From an uncultured Collinsella sp. (lineage in GTDB: Bacteria > Actinomycetota > Coriobacteriia > Coriobacteriales > Coriobacteriaceae), in contig CABUMU010000083.1 of the NCBI GenBank assembly GCA_902492855.1, positions 1-8,906 of the forward strand: a stretch of 8,906 nucleotides of DNA. The letters are read 5' to 3'. Positions 5,548 through 8,906 of this stretch are shown piece after piece; within the stretch, counting starts at the first letter, position 1; each line of letters opens with the position of its first letter. Below the pieces are notes generated by a model. The model searched no databases. It had not been told where the DNA came from and worked only from the letters and a program-made list of their open reading frames with translations. The position numbers and the translations under genes are program-made.

Positions 5548-6786
5548 TTAGAGCTTCTCGGCGCTGCGACCGGTGCCATTAAAACCGCCGTCCGCGCCGC
5601 CGCCCTCGACGATCTGCAAGGCGCGCCCGACCTGCCTGGCGGCCTTCTCGCGCTCCGCAAGACTCGGCTTGATGTAATGGCGGTAATCTGTCCCCAGGTC
5701 CGTATGACCGTGCAGGTCCATGATGCTCAGGGGGTCGACCTCGGTCGCCGCCATGATGGTCTCGGACGTGTGGCGCAGGGCCTTTGGCGGGATATACCGC
5801 AGGTCATGGCGTACGCACATGCGCCGCCAGGCGCGCACGAGGTTGTCGCCGCGCATGTTCACGATGCGCTGCCCGCTCCATTCGCGCACCTGCTCCGTAA
5901 CCGAAGTGCCGCCCTCGACGGTTATGCTCGGGCGCAACTCGTCCATGATCTGGTGCAGGCGCTCTCGGCCCGCCAATAAAACCGGCACAGTGCGCACGGA
6001 ATGGGCGTTCTTGGTCTCCTTCACGCCGTCCTCGTCCGTGTACGCGCGGCAGACCTCGATGTACTCCGAGACGGTCGGCTTGCCCGTGGCGAAGTCGTAG
6101 GTCGTGGTGACCTTGAGGTCGCACGGGCGCACCGCCAGCGCCTCCTCCTTGCGCAGGCCGCTCAGGCCCAGAATCAAGTAGGCGTTCATGACCAGGTCGG
6201 CGCGGTCGTCGCTGGCGGCGAGCCTGCGCAGTGCCTCGGCCGCCTCGGGGATGCTCCACGGCTCCACGGGCGCCTGCTTCGCCTTGGGCGCGATGACGCG
6301 GCGGCGGAAGGGCTCCACCGTCACCCAGCCGTCGTCGAAAGCTCGGCGCATGACGGCGCGCAGGGTGGTCTTGGTCTTTGCCGGCGCGCCCGAGCGCTCG
6401 ATGCAGCTGCGCATCATGTCGTGGGTTATCTCGGAGATGTCGATGCTCCCCAGGACGGGGGAGATGTAGTTGCACATCTGCCCGTCGTACTCGCGCAGGC
6501 TCGCCTTGGAGCGCGGCTTGCCGCGGTTGCTGGGGGAGCCGCGGAAAACTCCCCAGTAGTACATGTCGAGCGTCACGCCCGCGTGCGCCGCCTGGGACAC
6601 ACCGAGCTCCTGCGCAAGTTGCGCGATGGCGATATCGGCCTCGGTCTCGGTGCCGTATACGGTGCGCGACACGCGCCGTACGTGACCGTCCGCGCGGAAG
6701 CCCGCCTGGACGCGGATCACCCACTTGCCGGGCGCGACCTCGCGCTTGGAGCCGAGTTTTGACCTTGAGTTCTCATTGGTTGCCAT
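5548..6786 (-). CDS. int: Phage tyrosine integrase
   Basis: This 412-residue site-specific recombinase would act at the adjacent attP and a host tRNA-Lys gene. The N-terminus (about 10-65: GKWVIRVQAGF...VSRTVYGTETEAD) resembles the AP2-like arm-binding domain. A SAM-like core-binding domain follows at about 70-165, and the catalytic domain at about 175-390. Visible catalytic residues are R212 (GLSGLRKEEAL), the beta-hairpin Lys of TKNAHSVRTVPV (K259), R338 in KALRHTS, H361 in HGHTD and Y368 in TDYRHY. The first position of the usual HxLR box is Lys here (K335). The Gly-rich C-terminal tail is probably disordered. The leader before the ATG (6784-6786) has AAAGGCAGGA as a modest ribosome site. 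No other recombination gene (xis) is recognisable in the window. Confidence 0.93.
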   Translation of the reverse strand: MATNENSRSKLGSKREVAPGKWVIRVQAGFRADGHVRRVSRTVYGTETEADIAIAQLAQELGVSQAAHAGVTLDMYYWGVFRGSPSNRGKPRSKASLREYDGQMCNYISPVLGSIDISEITHDMMRSCIERSGAPAKTKTTLRAVMRRAFDDGWVTVEPFRRRVIAPKAKQAPVEPWSIPEAAEALRRLAASDDRADLVMNAYLILGLSGLRKEEALAVRPCDLKVTTTYDFATGKPTVSEYIEVCRAYTDEDGVKETKNAHSVRTVPVLLAGRERLHQIMDELRPSITVEGGTSVTEQVREWSGQRIVNMRGDNLVRAWRRMCVRHDLRYIPPKALRHTSETIMAATEVDPLSIMDLHGHTDLGTDYRHYIKPSLAEREKAARQVGRALQIVEGGGADGGFNGTGRSAEKL

Positions 6787-6869
6787 ATAATGGTCCTGCC
6801 TTTCCCTTTTTGCCGGAGGGCATATGCCCCGTGCGGATCCGCCAAGATTGCCGCACGGGGTTTCTTTTT
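6786..6869 (+). ncRNA. Possible short plus-strand RNA antisense to the int leader
   Basis: A TATAAT hexamer at 6786-6791 overlaps the int start codon. About 70 bases further a hairpin with a T-tract closes the unit, which contains no coding frame of note. A palindrome GGGCATATGCCC (6818-6829) lies inside. The -35 is poor: TTGAGT at 6765 with a 15-bp spacer, or TTGACC at 6759 with 21. Such an RNA would cover the int ribosome site and could restrain integrase translation. This is speculative. Confidence 0.25.
6827..6869 (+). terminator. Plus-strand intrinsic terminator upstream of int
   Basis: A perfect 10-bp stem, CCCCGTGCGG (6827-6836) with CCGCACGGGG (6851-6860), has a 14-nt loop and is followed by TTTCTTTTT. 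No plus-strand gene precedes it, so it must end an antisense or small transcript. On the minus strand the same hairpin would sit in the int leader. Confidence 0.75.
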
Positions 6870-6875
6870 GTCTGG

Positions 6876-6900
6876 AGCTGTCAAAGATTCTTTGACAGCT
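6876..6900. promoter_or_regulatory. 25-bp near-perfect palindrome
   Basis: Arms AGCTGTCAAAGA (6876-6887) and TCTTTGACAGCT (6889-6900) are exact reverse complements around a single T. It lies between the abi stop and the int leader. It could be a regulator operator or, as RNA, a 3' stabilising hairpin for the abi transcript. Each arm contains TTGACA, but neither is followed by a -10 at the right distance. Confidence 0.55.
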
Positions 6901-6949
6901 GGGTGCCCGCTTTGGTTTTTCCGGAAAATCCTAAAAAACCCTGCCGTGC

Positions 6950-7891
6950 CTAGGCCTCAAAGAGCGTCCCGTCTTCAGATCGCTTGAGCAGCTCGACAAA
7001 GCCTATCTCCTTCAAGACGTGCTTAATCGCGTATGCCTTCACGTATCTCGTGAGCAGCGTTGTGAGATCGCGAATGAACGACGAGAACTCTGCAGGCGTG
7101 AGGTAGCGCTCGAGCATCCACACCATCTTTATGTAGTTGACGCTTTTCCTGCCGCCGACCCGGGCGCAATAGAGCCGCTCGTCGTGGGCGCAGACGTTTC
7201 GGAACTTAACGAGCGTCTCGATCGACACTATCGCCTTCTTCTCGTCGAAGTATCCCAGGCGCTTCGATCCGGTTCTGCCGGTCGAGGCGACAATCATCTT
7301 GCACACGCCCCTCTGCTCCGCCGGTTTCATGAGGTTGAAGAAGTGCTCGATGTTGCCGAATGTCAAGTCGTTAACGAGCACCCAGAGCGGGACGGACCCG
7401 TAGGTATCCCGATAGTGGCTCACGAAACCCGAATCGCTCTTCTCCGCCCGTCTCCCGAGTATCCCCGTGAGCCCCGAGACCTCCTTCGCATATTCCGTTC
7501 CGTCCGATGTCGGTACGAATTCCTGTTCGCTGCAGAAACTTGACTGAAGGAGGTAGTCGTTCGGGGACCTGTGCGCTTCGGAAAACGTATAGGCGACGGC
7601 GGTCTTAACCTTCGCCTCGGCGAGAATGAGATACCTGAACGTCAGCGACCTCAGCTCGCGGTCGAACGTATAGAGAGCGCAGAGGTCTGAAAACTTGGAA
7701 CCCTCGACATAGCGGTCCTCTCCCGCTTGGGCGGTTCGCTCGGCGTCGATGAAGGGGTCCTTGTATCCATTGACGATGGAGTAGTAGCCCTCGCGCATAA
7801 GAACCTCGGGGGTCTTCTCGTCGACTTTCATCCCTCGCGCGTGGAGCAGGTCTACCTGCTCCTGAATGGTCAGAAATGGTTTTGCTCCCAT
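6950..7891 (-). CDS. Abi_2 family (AbiD/AbiF-type) HEPN abortive-infection protein
   Basis: This 313-residue protein has Abi_2 hallmarks. The N-terminus is KPFLTIQEQVDLLHARGM followed by LMREGYYSIVNGYKDPF. The block YTFDRELRSLTFRYLILAEAKVKT lies at about 74-97, and YRDTYGSVPLWVLVNDLTFGNI at about 160-181. The HEPN RxxxxH motif is R231-NVCA-H236 in KFRNVCAHDERL, the usual catalytic dyad of HEPN ribonucleases. The family includes lactococcal AbiD and AbiF, which stop phage growth, probably by RNA cleavage that halts the host cell. The start is ATG at 7891, five bases after AGGAG (7897-7901). It sits between repressor and integrase, a common place for lysogen-expressed defence cargo. A structured leader with its own promoter precedes it, suggesting RNA control. 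AbiD and AbiF cannot be separated by eye. Confidence 0.88.
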   Translation of the reverse strand: MGAKPFLTIQEQVDLLHARGMKVDEKTPEVLMREGYYSIVNGYKDPFIDAERTAQAGEDRYVEGSKFSDLCALYTFDRELRSLTFRYLILAEAKVKTAVAYTFSEAHRSPNDYLLQSSFCSEQEFVPTSDGTEYAKEVSGLTGILGRRAEKSDSGFVSHYRDTYGSVPLWVLVNDLTFGNIEHFFNLMKPAEQRGVCKMIVASTGRTGSKRLGYFDEKKAIVSIETLVKFRNVCAHDERLYCARVGGRKSVNYIKMVWMLERYLTPAEFSSFIRDLTTLLTRYVKAYAIKHVLKEIGFVELLKRSEDGTLFEA

Positions 7892-7908
7892 TTGTGCTCC
7901 TAAATGAA

Positions 7909-7942
7909 GAAAGGCGGCCGTCCTGATGGACAGCCGCCTTTC
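7909..7942 (-). terminator. Weak terminator or attenuator before abi
   Basis: The 15-bp GC-rich stem 2 ends in CCTTTC on the minus strand and is followed by TTCATTT, an interrupted T-tract. It would release most transcripts as a short RNA and let a fraction read on into abi, as in RNA-antitoxin loci. It is 8 bases upstream of the abi ribosome site. Confidence 0.5.
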
Positions 7943-7988
7943 CGCAGGACGCGGGTCCCGTAGGATCCCCGCGTCAATACCGCTGTCC
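7909..7988 (-). ncRNA. Structured leader or candidate RNA antitoxin upstream of abi
   Basis: On the minus strand, two stems lie between a promoter (7992-8020) and the abi ribosome site. Stem 1 is GACGCGGG with CCCGCGTC (7968-7975 and 7948-7955), 8 bp with a further small inner stem. Stem 2 is a 15-bp stem (7928-7942 with 7909-7923, one G-U) with a 4-nt loop, followed by TTCATTT, a weak terminator-like tail. The 5' end also holds GGACAGC (7982-7988), complementary to GCTGTCC in stem 2 (7928-7934), allowing alternative pairing. Published work, as I recall it, links AbiF to a conserved non-coding RNA antitoxin. Identity with that RNA is not shown here. Confidence 0.5.
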
Positions 7989-7991
7989 TAT

Positions 7992-8020
7992 ACTTTAACG
8001 ATTTGTCGGCCCCGGGTCAA
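7992..8020 (-). promoter_or_regulatory. Candidate promoter for the abi leader
   Basis: On the minus strand TTGACC (8015-8020), a 17-bp spacer and TAAAGT (7992-7997) form a sigma-70-like promoter. Transcription would start near 7985, within a few bases of the structured leader. It lies in the gap after the repressor gene, so abi can be expressed independently of it. Confidence 0.5.
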
Positions 8021-8064
8021 TCGTTGCTAGATAATTCCGTCCGGTCCGGGGTCACGGATGGTCC

Positions 8065-8448
8065 CTACGCGGACCTTACTTGATCCGCTTCCAGCCCTTC
8101 GATTTCAGGCGCTGCAGCCTGATTTTGGGACAGCTCGGCCTGGTCGCGTGCCGTCTCCAGGATCTTCGAGCGCCTCTTCTCGGTGCTCTGCCGGTAGCAG
8201 GAGAGCAGCTCGCCCTCCGCTCCCGCCGGCGCCGTCGGCCTGTCCTCGGGATGCTCCTCGTACCATCCGAGGAGGTCGTTGGGGTCGGTGTTGAAAACTT
8301 CGCAGAGCGCACCTACGAGCTCTGCGTTTGGATAGCTCTCCTCGCGCTCCCAGGACTGAATGGTCCGGAATGACTTGCCGACTTTTTGTGCAAGCTCCTT
8401 TTGGTTAAGCCCCAGGGCTTCTCGGCGCTCTCTTAGACGAAGGTTCAT
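8065..8448 (-). CDS. Cro/CI-type (XRE) phage repressor
   Basis: This 127-residue DNA-binding regulator has a helix-turn-helix domain at about residues 4-60. It shows the HTH_3 pattern LRERREALGLNQKELAQKVG, then KSFRTIQSWEREESYPN and LCEVFNTDPNDLLG. The C-terminal half (about 65-127) is polar and probably an oligomerisation or linker region. There is no Ser-Lys LexA/CI-type autoprotease domain; the protein is too short for one. CTCCTTT (8454-8460) gives AAAGGAG five bases from the ATG. It is transcribed away from a control region with two divergent promoters and operator-like repeats, the usual layout of a lysogeny repressor. Induction would need an antirepressor or another signal, since self-cleavage is not expected. 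Confidence 0.85.
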   Translation of the reverse strand: MNLRLRERREALGLNQKELAQKVGKSFRTIQSWEREESYPNAELVGALCEVFNTDPNDLLGWYEEHPEDRPTAPAGAEGELLSCYRQSTEKRRSKILETARDQAELSQNQAAAPEIEGLEADQVRSA

Positions 8449-8478
8449 CCTCGCTCCTTTCTTTAGGTTTTTTAGTGA

Positions 8479-8507
8479 ATAGTAAACAAAAAAATGTCTT
8501 TACGCAA
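8479..8507 (-). promoter_or_regulatory. Repressor promoter
   Basis: On the minus strand TTGCGT (8502-8507), 17 bp and TACTAT (8479-8484) precede the repressor gene. The copies of the 12-bp direct repeat at 8487-8516 overlap its -35 and spacer, which suggests autoregulation. Confidence 0.6.
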
Positions 8508-8516
8508 AAAAATGTC
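8487..8516 (+). repeat. 12-bp direct repeat, operator-like
   Basis: CAAAAAAATGTC occurs exactly at 8487-8498 and 8505-8516, centres 18 bp apart, across the repressor promoter. Likely regulator binding sites or A-tract bends. Two copies only, so this is not a CRISPR. Confidence 0.65.
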
Positions 8517-8526
8517 GCTTATTCGA

Positions 8527-8554
8527 TTGACAGGAACAGAAAACTGTTCATAAT
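8527..8554 (+). promoter_or_regulatory. Strong outward promoter with internal 16-bp dyad
   Basis: TTGACA (8527-8532, consensus), a 16-bp spacer and CATAAT (8549-8554, five of six) face right. The spacer holds GAACAG-AAAA-CTGTTC (8534-8549), a perfect dyad placed to block RNA polymerase when bound. It fits the early lytic promoter of a phage switch with the adjacent repressor gene divergent. It now reads into the IS110 leader. Confidence 0.65.
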
Positions 8555-8560
8555 GAGGTT

Positions 8561-8693
8561 CGATATGAGAAAGCCATTGGGGGCCGCCTCCCCCGCGGCG
8601 CAGCTTCTTTCCGCGGGCTCGGGGTGCCACAATGGGCTTTGAGTATCGGCCCGTGCGGTAGCCCTTACCGCACCTGCGGGGAGGAGGCTTCCC
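8561..8693 (+). ncRNA. Structured leader of IS110 element, candidate bridge RNA
   Basis: About 130 non-coding bases precede the transposase. Visible pairings are an outer stem AAAGCCATTG (8570-8579) with CAATGGGCTTT (8630-8640, one bulge), an inner stem CCCGCGG (8592-8598) with CCGCGGG (8611-8617) and a 12-nt loop, and a separate perfect 8-bp hairpin GTGCGGTA (8653-8660) with TACCGCAC (8666-8673). IS110-group elements encode a bridge RNA in the non-coding end before the recombinase. The target and donor loops cannot be assigned without both element ends. Confidence 0.45.
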
Positions 8694-8906
8694 ATGCCCC
8701 ATGTTACCTCCATCGGCCTGGACGTCCACGCGCGATCGGTCGCCGCCGCGGCGTTCAACCCCTTCACCGGCGAGGTGGTGCGCCGCAGCTTCGGCACCGA
8801 CGCCTCCGAGATCGCGGAGTGGGCCCTCGGCTTCGAGGACCCGAGGGCGTGCTACGAGAGCGGCCCCACCGGCTTCCACATGGCGCGCGAGCTGCGCGCG
8901 CTCGGC
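8694..8906 (+). CDS. IS110 family transposase (3' partial)
   Basis: The 71 visible residues are the N-terminus of an IS110-type DEDD recombinase. SIGLDVHARSVAAAAF holds the first catalytic Asp (D10), the next segment is NPFTGEVVRRSF, and YESGPTGFHMARELRALG holds the Glu (E56). The enzyme pairs a RuvC-like domain with a C-terminal Tnp20 domain, which lies beyond the window. IS110 elements move by site-specific recombination through circular intermediates and lack ordinary terminal inverted repeats. The ATG at 8694 follows GGGGAGGAGG (8678-8687) with six bases of spacing. Assignment to the IS110 rather than the IS1111 subgroup cannot be made from this part. Confidence 0.9.
   Translation, partial: MPHVTSIGLDVHARSVAAAAFNPFTGEVVRRSFGTDASEIAEWALGFEDPRACYESGPTGFHMARELRALG

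Larger units (their letters stand above)
8561..8906 (+). mobile_element. IS110 family insertion element (partial, left end uncertain)
   Basis: Transposase start plus structured leader. The left boundary must lie between the repressor control region and the leader; 8561 is an estimate. It sits where the early or cro-side operon of the phage would be expected, so the element has probably interrupted the lytic side of the switch. The right end is outside the window. Confidence 0.6.

Noticed and set aside
5804..6762. Overlapping frames on both strands inside the integrase gene
   Set aside because: The 5548-6786 frame holds all the integrase catalytic residues; the others are Arg/Gly/Ala-rich shadows.
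6876..6900. Back-to-back promoters in the palindrome
   Set aside because: Each arm contains TTGACA, but no -10-like hexamer lies 16-18 bases downstream on either strand.
8487..8516. Start of a CRISPR array
   Set aside because: Only two 12-bp A-rich copies with a 6-bp gap, no further units and no cas genes.
8534..8549. LexA (SOS) box
   Set aside because: GAAC and GTTC are 8 bases apart, not the 4 of Gram-positive LexA sites, and the spacing does not fit the E. coli CTG-N10-CAG form either. It is better seen as a phage operator.
6827..8673. Similarity of the hairpins at 6827-6860 and 8653-8673 (shared CCCGTGCGG)
   Set aside because: The shared run is short and GC-rich and the loops and contexts differ; chance is sufficient.
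8472..8879. Minus-strand frame over the repressor control region and transposase
   Set aside because: It would cross both promoters, the structured leader and the transposase start, and has no known pattern.

Overview
This GC-rich window is most likely the late, integration and lysogeny part of a temperate phage or prophage. Compact overlapping genes, AGGAGG-type ribosome binding sites and the protein style (XkdX, DUF6273-like and IS110 families) suggest a gut actinomycete such as a Coriobacteriia member. That host assignment is inference.

Left part (1-2821): a complete diversity-generating retroelement (DGR). It consists of the 3' part of a tail or receptor-binding-type target gene ending in a C-type-lectin-like variable repeat (VR, 580-710), an avd accessory gene, a template repeat (TR, 1260-1390) and a reverse transcriptase. 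VR and TR align without gaps over 131 positions. They differ at 15 positions, and every one is an adenine in TR. This is direct evidence of adenine-specific mutagenic retrohoming. A perfect hairpin follows VR, and a structured stretch lies between TR and the RT gene.

Middle part (2811-5218): a tightly spaced plus-strand late operon. It holds a small hypothetical protein, an XkdX-family protein, a membrane/coiled-coil protein, a holin-like three-helix membrane protein, an Amidase_5-type endolysin and a 30-residue membrane peptide, and it closes with a terminator. The layout fits host recognition, then lysis.

5219-5547 holds what looks like a whole phage attachment site. The 3' half of a tRNA-Lys(CTT) gene is flanked on both sides by tandem 10-bp repeats resembling integrase arm sites, with two strong terminators. 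It lies directly beside a minus-strand tyrosine integrase (5548-6786). Lysis genes, attP and int in that order suggest an unintegrated or circular phage form, or tandem elements.

Right part (6787-8906): a minus-strand lysogeny and defence module. An Abi_2/AbiD-AbiF-type HEPN protein is preceded by its own promoter and a two-hairpin structured leader, the layout expected of a HEPN toxin with an RNA antitoxin. Then come a Cro/CI-type repressor and a control region with two divergent promoters, a 12-bp direct repeat and a 16-bp dyad. Just beyond the outward promoter an IS110-family transposase begins and runs off the window. Its structured leader is a candidate bridge RNA.
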